The position numbers were made by a program, and so were the translations under genes. Positions 36,888 to 46,553 of a DNA stretch of 64,000 nt are shown here, one piece after another (within the stretch, counting starts at the first letter, position 1; every line of letters begins with the position of its first letter). The DNA is from Candidatus Dechloromonas phosphoritropha (lineage in GTDB: Bacteria > Pseudomonadota > Gammaproteobacteria > Burkholderiales > Rhodocyclaceae): contig JADKGN010000001.1 in NCBI GenBank assembly GCA_016722705.1, forward strand, positions 434,001 through 498,000, written 5' to 3'. The notes beneath the pieces were generated by a model. The model searched no databases and was not told the origin of the DNA. It worked only from the letters and a program-made list of their open reading frames with translations.

Positions 36888-37241
36888 ATGAAGCGCATTT
36901 TCAGCAAGTGCACGTTTGTATCGGCAGTTCTTCTTGCTGCCTTGTCTTCAACGTCATGGGCATCTACTCCTGAGGATTGTCAGCGGGCCATAGACGAAAT
37001 CTCGGTCAAGGGGCGTGCCAACTATGACTCGGCCACGGAAGCCGAAATGACCAAGCATCTCAGTGCCGCCAATACATCCTTGATGCAGAAAAACGGTTCT
37101 ACGCAGGCCCTGAAGGAACTCAAGGCCTACGAGCAGAGCCTGAATGGGGCGATGAATGCCCAGAAGATCCCTCAGGGAGACGGTGCAGTATTGAAGGATA
37201 AGCTGGACAAAGCAATGAAGTGCGTGAGTGGCCTGAAGTAA
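36888..37241 (+). CDS. Small secreted protein of unknown function
   Basis: A 117-residue protein with a Sec signal peptide (MKRIFSKCTFVSAVLLAAL, cleavage expected after SWA). The mature part is helical and has just two cysteines (DCQRAI near the N-terminus and KCVSGLK at the end), which could form a disulfide in the periplasm. An AGGAG ribosome site precedes the start. I do not recognise the family. Confidence 0.7.
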   Translation: MKRIFSKCTFVSAVLLAALSSTSWASTPEDCQRAIDEISVKGRANYDSATEAEMTKHLSAANTSLMQKNGSTQALKELKAYEQSLNGAMNAQKIPQGDGAVLKDKLDKAMKCVSGLK

Positions 37242-37316
37242 GAATCGTGTACGCCACCCCTCTGCCGGATTAGCAGAGAGGTGGTGATGCCAACAACAGG
37301 ACCATAAGGCGAGGTC

Positions 37317-39787
37317 CTAGCGCCGTCCGCCGAAGCGACCGCCAAACCCCCCGCCACCGAAGCGGTCTTCGCCACCCCAACTGCCCGCACGGGTATCGAA
37401 ACCGCTGCGCGCCTGCTGTTCGCGATCGGCCCACGAAGTATCCCCAGCTGCGGACCCCCAGCCTCCGGCGCCATGTTGCTGCCAGCCGCTGCCGGAGTTC
37501 CGGTAGACATTGCCGTCGGCACCGGCGTAATGGTTGCCGAACAGGCCGCTTGAGGTATAGCTCTTGGTCTGCCCCGTCCGCGCGTCGTAGCCAGTCACGG
37601 TGTGCTGGGCACCAATGCCATCCGGGCCTGCGGTAGCCCCGGCAGTCTTGCTGATTGAACTGCCGCCCGGCCCGGTGGCCGAGGCGCTCGAAGCGTAGGA
37701 GCGTTGCCCGGTATAGGTATTGTACGATCCGCCACGTGCCACGTTGCCGCTGGTGCCACCAACCGCATTGAAGGTCCGGTCGTACCCGCGCTGGGCCTGA
37801 CCGGTTTCCGGGTTGTAGCTCCGCCCGCCGGCGTAGGCCCCGGTTGTTCCCGTGCGCTGGTTGGCATAGCCTCCTGCCGCAGAGGTGCCAAACTTGCCAT
37901 TGGAATCTGAGTACCAGTTCCGTGTGCCAGAGTAGACCGTGTTGCCCCAGTGCCCATAGATGCTGGCGCTGGTCGATCCGCAACACGGATAGCCCCAGTA
38001 TCCAGGATGGTAATAGGCGCCGCCCCAGTAATGGGTAGCCCAGGCTGCAGTGGTCAAACCCAGCCCGAAGCCGAAGGCGTAGCCGACATAAGGGTTGTAG
38101 ATCGGGGCGGCGGCCAGTCCCCACGTGTAGGGCGCGGCATACCATGCGGAGCCAATCCAGGGTGTGTAGGTGTAACCCGTCCCATAGACCACGACGCCAT
38201 CAGGCGCGACGACAGTGCCCAGATAGCCGGGCGTATAACCGACATAGACAACCTCGGTGCTGGCACCATACACCTGTACATAGGTCACATAATGCAGGGG
38301 CGAACTCGCGGGGATGCTATAGATTACCGGCGGCACGGTCGTCGCGACAAACCACGGTCCCGTAATGTTCTGCGCGGCAAACCATACCCCGGCCTCAAGG
38401 CCATAGTAGCTGGTCGGGCTGACCTGAATGATAGGTTGCTGCGCATTGGCGACATAGCTCAGGGGCGTTCCAGCGATCGCCCGGTATGTCGGTGCACCAT
38501 CGAAGACCGGTGTGAATGTTGGTCCATTGACGAGTGGAACGGCCGCTGTTTGAGGGATCGAATTGGCGATCAATGCCTCCTGTGCCTGCGGCGTTCCGGC
38601 GACCGAGGCCAGGATCACGCCGGCGGGCGCCGTCTTGGGGATTCGCGCGAAGTCGGCAGGCAGGCTGTTCGCCGGCGTGAACGCCACGGCCCGCTCAAAG
38701 CGCCGGCACGGTACCAGCGGCCAGAGAGAAGTGTGTAGTAGTCATTGCTGGCCGTATTGACCAATACGTCGGCGGTCGTGTTGTCGGCCCAGAGCAACCC
38801 GGTTCCGGTCACCGGAACAAAGTTCGGCCGCCCCTTGAAGGCGATCAGTTCGGCCGGGATCTGCGTCACATAGATGGTTGGCGCACCGGCGGCCAGCGAT
38901 GGCTTGGGCGTTGCCTGTGGCCCGCCGTCGAGCAGGTCGATGCTGCCTTTCTTGACCAGGCTGCTCGCAAGATCATCCAGCCCAGGCGGCGCATTCGGGG
39001 AAACTACCCAGGGGCCGTCAAGCGACGGTGCCGACATCCAGCCGTCGAAGACATGCATGTACCAGGTTTGGTCAAGCCCGGTTCGGGCGATCAGTGCCTG
39101 GGTATTGATGACGCGCTCGAAGTGGGTATCAGGAACGGGCTTGATGCTTGGTGCACCGTCGATGGGAACCAGAATTGCCGGGGAGTAGCTGATGACGACC
39201 TTTGGTGGCTGGTTGTTGACCGCGACGGTCTTCGGCTTCACCGTCTGCGAGGCAGCCAGCTGGCCGGCGAGCAGGTCCAGCGACATGGTTGCCATTACAG
39301 CCTGCAGTTGTTCGCGCAACTGGCTCAGGTAGCCGAGCCCGTTGTCCGCCAGAGTCGGGAACTTCGCTTGCGTCAGGACGAGATCATTCAGGGCGACAGT
39401 GCGCGTCACGCCATCGACGTCGGTACGCGCACTCCCGGTGATTACGCCGAAGATTTCGTCCTTTGCCCCAGTTGCCCTGACCGAGACTGCCGCACGAAAA
39501 CTCAGCATGTTGCCTGTCCAGCTATTGACCTGGGGCAGGTAGATTCCCGCCGAGGCATTGGTCAGTGCTACCTGCCGTGGCCAGGGATCCATTTGTGACT
39601 GCGTCAGGATGCCTTGCGCGCCATCCGTAGCCACCCCGGTGAGTTGTGGATCGATGGCAAGTGGTTGCATCGAGTCATCCATACCAAGGCTTCCTGGACC
39701 GGTATTCTGGCTGGTACAGCCCAGCGGACCAAGAATCGCTACGCCAAGCAGGCAGGCGGCAAGCACGGGGCGGTCAATGAATGTCAT
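37317..39787 (-). pseudogene. Large lipoprotein with Gly/Tyr-rich C-terminus, split by a frameshift
   Basis: Two minus-strand frames join into one protein of about 823 residues. The first (39787 to about 38686) has a lipobox LGPLGC after a signal peptide and repeated SLDGPWVV/SGRWYRAGALSGPW motifs. The second (about 38685-37317) resumes with AFTPANSLPADFARIPKTAP and ends in a low-complexity GGGGFGGRFGGRR tail. The break lies at 38684-38686, where GGG appears reduced to GG (TGGCG instead of TGGGCG). Related beta- and gammaproteobacterial proteins are single ORFs. Function is unknown, probably outer-membrane or surface; the lesion may be real or a sequencing error. Confidence 0.72.
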
Positions 39788-39991
39788 CTTGCGAGTTTTT
39801 CCTGTGAGGGGTCATTTCTAATAGTCTATTGATACCGTCCAGTTTTGCAAGTACGCTCATGTGCCCGTATGGAAGCCAGTCAAATTACATGCTGCGCGGA
39901 GAATTTCGGCAGGATGACTGACGTTTGCCGCTCAATCTTGGTTGATAATCAAATATCGCATTTCTCTTCAACTCAACATCAGGCCCGAATC

Positions 39992-40393
39992 ATGATCAAG
40001 AACAAACTGTTTGTTTTGCCTGCCCTGGCCCTGGCCATTTCGCTGCCAATGACCGGCGCGTGCGCAGCGGACGGCTCGGTGAACAATGCGACCTTCACTT
40101 CAGGCATCAGCGACGGCGCGCCTATCGATTATCGGCAGGGATTTTTGAGCAATACGCCAGTCGTGTATTTTTACAGCGAGTTGCTCGACCTCAAGGGGCA
40201 GACAGTTCGCCACCGGTGGAGCCTGGAAGGCAAGGTGATGCAGGAGGTGCCGATCGAAGTCACGCGCCCGCGCCAGGCCGCCTGGAGCAAATCGGAGATG
40301 CAACCTGACTGGACCGGAGACTGGACAGTCGAGGTGGTCGACAAGGATGGCAAGGTGCTCAACCGCTCGAACTTCGCCTACAACCCGAACTGA
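39992..40393 (+). CDS. Secreted DUF2914 protein
   Basis: A 133-residue protein: signal peptide MIKNKLFVLPALALAISLP with cleavage near ACA, then a DUF2914 domain (VVYFYSELLDLKGQTVRHRW, GDWTVEVVDKDGKVL). Start chosen at 39992 because the signal peptide begins there; the longer frame adds an unlikely 49 residues. Role unknown. Confidence 0.82.
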   Translation: MIKNKLFVLPALALAISLPMTGACAADGSVNNATFTSGISDGAPIDYRQGFLSNTPVVYFYSELLDLKGQTVRHRWSLEGKVMQEVPIEVTRPRQAAWSKSEMQPDWTGDWTVEVVDKDGKVLNRSNFAYNPN

Positions 40394-40437
40394 CCGGCTT
40401 GTGGCCCGGCTATTGCAGCTTGGGACGCGCAGGCAGG

Positions 40438-41856
40438 TTATTCCTTTTTCATCGAAACCGGCTGCGGCGGCACCTTGTTGAAAGCCCCACCCAGCACCAG
40501 TAGCAACTGAATCCGGTTAGTTTGCTGGGCACCGCGCAGTTTGATGCCAAGCGCCTCATAGCCAAGTTGTCCGGTCTGGATATTTGACACCCAAAGCAAG
40601 TCGCGGCGCCCCGCGACGTACTGGATCGTCGCAATCTGCAATGCCTCCGTCTGATTGCGCAGCGCCTCGTCGATCAAGGGAATACGTTTGGCCAGGAGTT
40701 CCTCATTCGCCAGGCCATTCTCGACTTCGGCAAAGGCAGCCAGGGCTACCGCGCCGTACTTGGCGACGGCCTTGGCCTGCTGCGCGGTCGCAATCGCGAC
40801 CTTGGCATTCAGCGCGCCACCCTCATAGATTGGTATCGAGACACCGATGGCGGCTGATGCAAGCCAGGGGTTCAGGCGCAGCAGCGAGAGAATCCCGCTG
40901 TCAATGCGCCCACCCGTCAATGAGAAGGAGAACGCTGGCAGCAGCGCCAGTTCCGCCGATTCCTGGAGACGGAAACTGGCCAGCACCATCCGTTCCGCGG
41001 CGATGATGTCGGGCCGTCGCTCGAGCAGCGCACCGGCGATGCCGGCCCCGGGGGCCGGTGGAAGCGCACCAAACCCGGGCGAGGCTTCGATCTCGGCAGC
41101 AGGATAACGTCCGAGCAGCAGTTCGAGGGCACGCTGCGTCTCGCCATATATCTGACGCGCACTTTCAAGTTCAGAACCTGCTTCGGCAAGCTTGGCTTGT
41201 GTTTCGACCACGTCAAGATTGCTTTCTTTGCCGGCTGATCGCCTTGTCTTGACCAAACTGAGTTGGCGGTCATAGACGGCTACGGCTTGTTCTTCCACAG
41301 CAAGCAATTGGCGCGCCGTGGAGGCCAGGTACCAGAGCTTGGCCGTTGTGGCAGCGAGCGATTGTCGTGCATAAGCATAATCCAATGCCACCGCTTCAGC
41401 TTCGGATTCAGCAGCCGAACGCTGAGCCCGGACGCGTCCCCAGACGTCGAGTTCCCAGCCGATACTGGCGGATACCGATGAACTATCGAAGGCGCTGTCC
41501 TGATCGGCATCGCGGGTCTTGCGTCCGCCGAGCGCTGCGCCTACGTGTGGCTGGAGGCTGGCCCCGGCGATGATTACGACCTGCCGGGCGATGGCAACCT
41601 TCTCGGCCGCTTGGCGAAGATCAAGGTTGTTGGCAATCGCTTCCGCCACGAGTGCATCAAGTACCGGGTCATTGAATGAGTTTAGCCAGTCGTCCGCCAC
41701 CTGCGCAGCTTGCCGGTCAGCGCTCCAGTTGCTCGGGATAAGCGTCATCTTCGGCAACGCGTCGTCCACAATCGTCTGATGGGTCGGCAGGGGAGTCAGT
41801 GCACATCCAGCCAGGAGCGACGTGGCGAATGTGGCGGCGATGATTCGAGAGGACAT
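40438..41856 (-). CDS. TolC/NodT-family outer-membrane efflux lipoprotein
   Basis: A 472-residue outer-membrane factor. The start MSSRIIAATFATSLLAGCAL gives a lipoprotein signal with LAGC lipobox. Two OEP repeats follow, with ADDWLNSFNDPVLDALV typical of the NodT group, and long coiled regions. It starts exactly at the stop of the HlyD-like gene (TGATG). Such proteins form the channel through the outer membrane for an adaptor and inner-membrane pump; no pump gene is present here. Confidence 0.88.
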   Translation of the reverse strand: MSSRIIAATFATSLLAGCALTPLPTHQTIVDDALPKMTLIPSNWSADRQAAQVADDWLNSFNDPVLDALVAEAIANNLDLRQAAEKVAIARQVVIIAGASLQPHVGAALGGRKTRDADQDSAFDSSSVSASIGWELDVWGRVRAQRSAAESEAEAVALDYAYARQSLAATTAKLWYLASTARQLLAVEEQAVAVYDRQLSLVKTRRSAGKESNLDVVETQAKLAEAGSELESARQIYGETQRALELLLGRYPAAEIEASPGFGALPPAPGAGIAGALLERRPDIIAAERMVLASFRLQESAELALLPAFSFSLTGGRIDSGILSLLRLNPWLASAAIGVSIPIYEGGALNAKVAIATAQQAKAVAKYGAVALAAFAEVENGLANEELLAKRIPLIDEALRNQTEALQIATIQYVAGRRDLLWVSNIQTGQLGYEALGIKLRGAQQTNRIQLLLVLGGAFNKVPPQPVSMKKE

Positions 41857-42938
41857 CAGCCGGAGAACGGGTAGATCCAGTTGAACCATGTGTAGGCTCG
41901 TATGCCGATCTTGCGCAGCACCACGAAGCCGCTGTCCGGATTGGTATAAATGGTGGCACGCCCCTGGGTGCCGATCGGGAACCGGCTCTGATCCTCATCG
42001 TCGAGCCGGATGGCGACGGCAAACTGTCCTTGGGGCACTTCGCTGGGAACGTAGCTGAAATTGGGCAGCACACCGCTCGGCAGGAGTTGCCCGGCACCGC
42101 TGCCTTGCCAGATGGCCTCGACCTTGCCGGCCCAGATCTGGCCAGGGTAAAGGTCAAGGGCGACCTCCGCCGATTGCCCGGGCTGGACGAACTTCAGGTT
42201 CTCCTGAAAAAAGTTGGCAAGAATGTAACGGTCCGCATCGGCAATGAATGAAGCGATGGCACCGAATCGGACATCGCCGGCCACCATGCCCGGACGAACC
42301 TGCAGGTTCATGATGTATCCGTCTTCCGGGGCTACCATCAAGGTGTTGTCCAGGTAGTAGCGCGCCTGATCGACTTCGGCCTGGATTGCCGCAACCGTCG
42401 TATTGACGCCGTTGATTTCTGCACTGTACTGCAACTTGGCACGCTGTTCCTTGGCTAGCGCTTCGAGAATTCCGGCCTCGTTTGCAGCCACCTGCGCCTT
42501 CCATTTCTGGGCATCCTCCTCGGGTCCGGCGCCTTTCTTGGCGAGGTTGGTCGAAAGCTGGAGCTGATATTTCGAGAACTTGAGTTCGCTCCTGAGTTTG
42601 ACGACCTGCTGCGTGGCAGAAGCCAGATCGGCCTTGAGGACAAGGACATTCTGCTTGGCGCCCGCCAGTTGGGCCTCAAGTTGGGCGAGTTTATATTCGT
42701 AGGGGCGACGATCGAACTGTATGAGCGGCGTCCCCATGGCGACATGAACATTCGGCTTGACCAGAACGTCGGTTACCAGCGTGGGCTCTGACAGGCGCAG
42801 CGTCAGTTGTATCGTGTGCTGGATCATCTTGCCTTGCGTGGCATAGGGTGTCGAAAAGCGCAGGCCGATCATGAAAATGATCAGCAGGTGCAGTCCGACG
42901 AGTGCGGAGACGACCCCCCAGGCGATGCTGAATTTCAA
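41856..42938 (-). CDS. HlyD/YiaV-like membrane fusion protein (main part)
   Basis: A 360-residue adaptor with a transmembrane helix (residues 8-27), a lipoyl/barrel-sandwich domain split by a long coiled-coil hairpin (about 75-200), and a beta-barrel. It most resembles E. coli YiaV, which also sits beside a DUF3302 gene (yiaW). This frame begins with TTG directly after an in-frame TAG (42939-42941); the preceding 23 codons encode what looks like its missing first helix, see 42939-43010. The protein may therefore be made by re-initiation or be inactive. Confidence 0.8.
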   Translation of the reverse strand: MKFSIAWGVVSALVGLHLLIIFMIGLRFSTPYATQGKMIQHTIQLTLRLSEPTLVTDVLVKPNVHVAMGTPLIQFDRRPYEYKLAQLEAQLAGAKQNVLVLKADLASATQQVVKLRSELKFSKYQLQLSTNLAKKGAGPEEDAQKWKAQVAANEAGILEALAKEQRAKLQYSAEINGVNTTVAAIQAEVDQARYYLDNTLMVAPEDGYIMNLQVRPGMVAGDVRFGAIASFIADADRYILANFFQENLKFVQPGQSAEVALDLYPGQIWAGKVEAIWQGSGAGQLLPSGVLPNFSYVPSEVPQGQFAVAIRLDDEDQSRFPIGTQGRATIYTNPDSGFVVLRKIGIRAYTWFNWIYPFSG

Positions 42939-43010
42939 CTACTTGAACTTGAAGAATGTCAGCCAGCACAGAACCACATAGCCGAAAAGGAGAACAAATC
43001 CTGCGAGCAT
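42939..43010 (-). pseudogene. N-terminal helix of the HlyD-like protein cut off by an amber codon
   Basis: ATG at 43010 opens MLAGFVLLFGYVVLCWLTFF and ends in TAG at 42939, in the same frame as the HlyD-like gene that follows without a gap. YiaV-type proteins start with just such a short helix followed by a second one, so a single substitution (for example TGG to TAG) explains the stop. Alternatively it is a real 23-residue membrane peptide coupled to the adaptor. Confidence 0.6.
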
Positions 43011-43022
43011 TGTGCGGGGCCC

Positions 43023-43367
43023 TCAGGAACTCGTGGCGGCGGTCGGCGCTGCCTTGCCCGGGTCGCCTCCCAGGCGGGGGTTTTTGGCATCAGCGCCACC
43101 TTCCAAGCGGTCAATTTCCTGATAGATGGCCCGTGCTTCCTCGCGCGGGAAACGCCGGATGTCGACAATATCGGCTGGTTTGAAGGCCCAGATGAACGCT
43201 TGAACCCATGGGTAAATCGTCGGCAGGAGTCCTGCCCAACCCAGCAGATTCACTGCTTCGGCGTCAGGATGCTTACGGGCAATGGCAATTCTGCCAGGCA
43301 AGCCAGCGAGCCAGACCCAGCAGGCGACAACGGCAATGCCGGCCAGGAACAGCGTGGCGAACGTCAG
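43023..43367 (-). pseudogene. DUF3302 (YiaW-like) membrane protein, 5' end lost
   Basis: The minus strand reads YLTFATLFLAGIAVVACW as a membrane helix, then LPGRIAIARKHPDAEAVNLL, the DUF3302 signature, a second helix WVQAFIWAF and a soluble tail. The N-terminus is missing because an IS4-type transposase fragment begins at about 43368. An internal ATG/GTG would give only the last 92 residues. In E. coli the DUF3302 gene yiaW pairs with the HlyD-like yiaV, supporting the assignment. Confidence 0.65.
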
Positions 43368-43829
43368 GTACGGGTCTTGATGACCTCCTTGCTTGATACC
43401 GCGCGGTATCCGGCCACAAGCTTCTCAGCCCTTTATCACAGCCGTTGGCGTATCGAGGAGGCGTTCAAGCGCATCAAACACCGGCTCAATCTGGAGCACA
43501 CGTCCGGCCTGACTTGGCTGGCCGCCTGCCAGGATGTTGGGGCCAAGATGGTGTGTGACAATCTCAATGCCCTGGCCACCTACCTGGCTGCGGAAGAGCG
43601 GCTGCCCAGCGATTCGCCATGGCGAGTGAATCGGACGATGGCCTTCAATACCGTACGTCGTATCTTGCCCCGAGTCTTGGCGGGTGTGCAGCAAATCACC
43701 ACCCGAGTTACCAAGGAAATCTTCTCGGAAATCGTCAAAAACCTTCAGAAATTTATCCCTGATCGTGCTCGACCTCGGCCAAACCAGCGAAAGCCTCACC
43801 TGTCCTTTGCTTACAAACCCGCCGTATGA
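43368..43829 (+). mobile_element. C-terminal fragment of an IS4-family transposase
   Basis: The frame reads VRVLMTSLLDTARYPATSFS, then YHSRWRIEEAFKRIKHRL, the YREK-like C-terminal signature with the catalytic glutamate, and ends LSFAYKPAV. The N-terminal two thirds, with the first two catalytic aspartates, are absent. It has cut the 5' end of the DUF3302 gene. No terminal repeat was identified. Confidence 0.75.
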
Positions 43830-43902
43830 CTATGGACTAAGTTGAGAGGATTGCCATTCCAGCTACGACGGGGAAGAGACGGCAAAAAAGCTCAAGTACC
43901 GG

Positions 43903-44285
43903 ATGAAGGTGCCGCCTACGACATGTGCCCAATTTCAAAAATCGAATCCCGCTGGCTGTAACGGATGTGCCAAGCAATGCAACAGTCCCATCACGTTCGG
44001 GTGGGAAAACCAGCCCCAGGAAACGTTCGAGGTCGTTCAACCTGCGGAGGTTGCTGCAGCTCAGGGTTTAACGTGAGGCAGAAGCCGAACACCAAGGAAC
44101 TGTTGGCGCAAAAGTTACAGAGCCTGGGCCCGATTGAACACTGGTGGTTCGCCTGTCTGAAGGAAGGCTGTTTGGTGCAGGCCTCCTCATTTTCTACCGA
44201 GACTTGGCCTAATTTCGTGGCGACGAATATACGCGATTCACCGACTACCTCGTGGTCACCAAGACAGCGATCTCGGAGCAGATGA
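43903..44285 (+). pseudogene. Remnant of a phage/plasmid-type primase-helicase gene
   Basis: Two overlapping fragments are visible. The first (43903-44076) reads PTTCAQFQKSNPAGCNGCAK and SPITFGWE, a cysteine cluster found in phage and ICE primase/AAA proteins. The second (44073-44285) reads SLGPIEHWWFACLKEGCLVQ, typical of the D5/P4-type primase C-terminal part. They are out of frame and incomplete. They suggest decay of an integrated phage-like or conjugative element. Confidence 0.5.
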
Positions 44286-44449
44286 AGTTCCTGGCTGCCA
44301 AGGTTGATAGGGACTACACGTATGTCGAGCACATCCAGAAATCGAAATTGGGTTTCAAGTCGGATGCGACGATCATTGTGAAGTATGCGGTCGAGTACTC
44401 GGTCGGAGTCAAGTCCAAAATCTGCTGTAAATACTCTTCGATCCGATGA
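44222..44449 (+). pseudogene. 5' part of a gene interrupted by IS256-type DNA (possibly DUF4230)
   Basis: The frame DEYTRFTDYLVVTKTAISEQ continues into KLGFKSDATIIVKYAVEYSV and then loses homology at about 44420. The 3' part seems to continue at 45065 beyond the IS. The beta-rich pattern reminds me of DUF4230 proteins, but the assignment is tentative. Confidence 0.4.
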
Positions 44450-45064
44450 ATGACGAATGGTTTTCAGCTAGCGAGGGCAACAACGTTGTTGCCCTCGCTA
44501 GCTGCGGCGCGGGAAGCCGCCCACTCCTTGAATTCATCCATGTCGAGGTACTTCCGTTCCTGCCAAGCCTCGTTCTGTTCGGCCAGCAGAGCGCCGATCA
44601 GGCGCAAGGCTGACTCGTCGTTGGGGAAGATGCGGATCACGCGCTCCCGCCGGCGAATTTCCTCGTTGAGCCGCTCCTGCATGTTCGTTGTGCGTAGCCG
44701 CTTGCGATACTTCTCGGGCAAGACCATTACCGCCATGGCATCCTCGAATCCTGCTTCGAGGCAGGCCACCGCTTTGGGGGCGCTCTTGGCGAAGCGCTCG
44801 GTGAATTCCGCCAGGCGGCGCTTGGCCTCGACCAAATCGGGCGCCTGCAGCACGAGCTTGACGGCAGCTGCCACCTCGGCGCGGTGGCGGGTGTCCGTCG
44901 AAAAGCTGCCGTCCCGCGTCTGCGGCACCAGCAGCGTCACCGGCCCAACCCGCGTGTAAAGGGTGCGTGGCCGGTAGCCGTTGCGATAGCCGGCCCGTTC
45001 GTCCGTGCGCTCGTGCCGCGTCGCCCCCACCCTGCACAAGCCGGAAATCGTGGCCACCCCGGCC
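44450..45064 (-). mobile_element. Internally deleted IS256-family element
   Basis: The minus-strand ORF joins an IS256 transposase N-terminal piece (ERAGYRNGYRPRTLYTRVG, VTLLVPQTRDG) directly to the C-terminal piece (YRKRLRTTNMQERLNEEIRR, RVIRIFPNDESALRL). About 170 residues between them, including the first two catalytic aspartates, are missing, so the 221-codon product cannot transpose DNA. The element separates two halves of another gene (44222-44449 and 45065-45301). Confidence 0.8.
44465..44504. repeat. Perfect 40-bp palindrome at the transposase 3' end
   Basis: Positions 44465-44484 are exactly the reverse complement of 44485-44504; the centre is AACGTT. It covers the last codons and stop of the IS256-type transposase. 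With no loop it would extrude a cruciform or form a long RNA hairpin. Confidence 0.9.
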
Positions 45065-45301
45065 GTGAAGATTATTTCCCATGAAATCCCGAGTACTGGG
45101 CTCCTGATCGATGAAAAGAGGGCGGCCATTGCTTTGGAAGAGCAGCTTCATGCCGTTGCCTTGAATCAGGCCAAAGAGATAGCGAGCGAAGAAGCAGTGA
45201 TTGCCCTGTGCGAGAAGAAAATGCGGGCTTTTATTAGTGACTTCCTGGCCAAACAGCCAAATATGCGCACGGTTCCAACGATTACGTTCGCCTACAAGTA
45301 A
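45065..45301 (+). pseudogene. 3' part of the IS256-interrupted gene
   Basis: The frame VKIISHEIPSTGLLIDEKRA runs to the stop after VPTITFAYK and contains a long helix (EEQLHAVALNQAKEIASEEA). It plausibly completes the fragment at 44222-44449. It has no start codon of its own in a good context. Confidence 0.4.
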
Positions 45302-45444
45302 GCCGGGACTGGCGCTAGCGATCATTCCGTTGGCGCTGGTGGTCAAGTGCGCGATCATGGTCGCCAATGCGAGTCGATGACTGATTCCATGTCCACACCA
45401 ATTAAGCAATAATAAGTGCATCTCAATGAGATCTGAGGTGTGGC

Positions 45445-46502
45445 ATGGGAAGGCCGTTCAAGGGAGAGGGGTCGGTAGCGGAGGCGCTGAAGATTGTCAA
45501 AGAAGCCAAGAGTGTGGAACAACTGCGCCAGGCCCAAGCGGTTGTTCTGCCGTTGTGCTACGGTTTGAATCTTGAGCAGACCGCCGCGGTGATCGGCGTT
45601 TCGCTCAGTTGGGCCTCACGATTACGCAACGCGTTTCTGGCTGGACATCGGGTAGGCGGTGAATCGGAACCTGCACGAGGCGGACGCCACCGGGAGAATT
45701 TCACCCGAGCGCAAGAAGCCGAACTGTTGAAACCCTTTTTCGACCAAGCGGCCAAGGGCGGTATATTGGTCGTCAGTCAGATCAAGCCGGCCCTGGAGAA
45801 AGCGCTGGGACGCCCGATGGCGCTGTCCTCCGCCTACAACGTGCTGCATCGCAACGGTTGGCGCAAGCTGGCGCCAGACAAGCGACATCCGCAAAGTGAT
45901 CCGACCGCGCAGGAGGCGTGGAAAAAAAACTCCCCGACACCCTTGCCGAACTCCGGAGAGATTTCGCTCAAGGAACCCCGATCCATCTGATGTTTCAGGA
46001 CGAAGCGCGCTTCGGGCGCATCAACGATGTGCGTCGTGCCTGGGCGCCCCAACCCATTCGACCGTTGTGCCGGGCCATGCTCACCCACCAATACACCTAC
46101 GCCTACGCGGCCGTCGATGTGGATACGGGCGAGCTTGACTCGCTGATCTTGCCGCACGTCAATACGCCGTGCATGCAGCTATTCCTCGACGAAGTGGCGG
46201 CACGCCATCCGATGGATCGGATCGTCATGGTCCTTGACGGTGCGGGCTGGCATGCCAGCCAAGCACTCAGAACACCCGAAAACATACACCTGCTACCGTT
46301 GCCTCCCTATGCCCCTGAACTCAACCCGGTCGAGCATCTCTGGGATGAACTGCGCGAGAAGTTCTTCCACAACCTGGCCTTCGATAGCATCGATGCACTT
46401 GAAGATCAACTCGAATCGAGCCTCAAAACCCTTGAATCAGAGCACCAGCGTGTCCGCTCAATCGTACACTGGCCGTGGATAGTTAATGCATTAACGAATT
46501 AG
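45445..46502 (+). mobile_element. IS630-family transposase, two overlapping frames
   Basis: ORF A (45445-45990) encodes the helix-turn-helix part (MGRPFKGEGS, AAVIGVSLSWASRLRN). ORF B (from about 45918 to 46502) encodes the DDE part: HLMFQDEARFG, VLDGAGWH and PYAPELNPVEHLWDELR. They join at a run of eight A (45922-45929), where a -1 slip gives a continuous AWKKKLPDTLAEL. IS630 elements are known to use such slippage, so it is probably functional. Element ends were not resolved; it probably spans about 45.40-46.51 kb. Confidence 0.85.
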
Positions 46503-46553
46503 AAACGGAATTAGCGCAACTGAGTAGAAAGTTTCGGGCTAGACTCTCGACTC

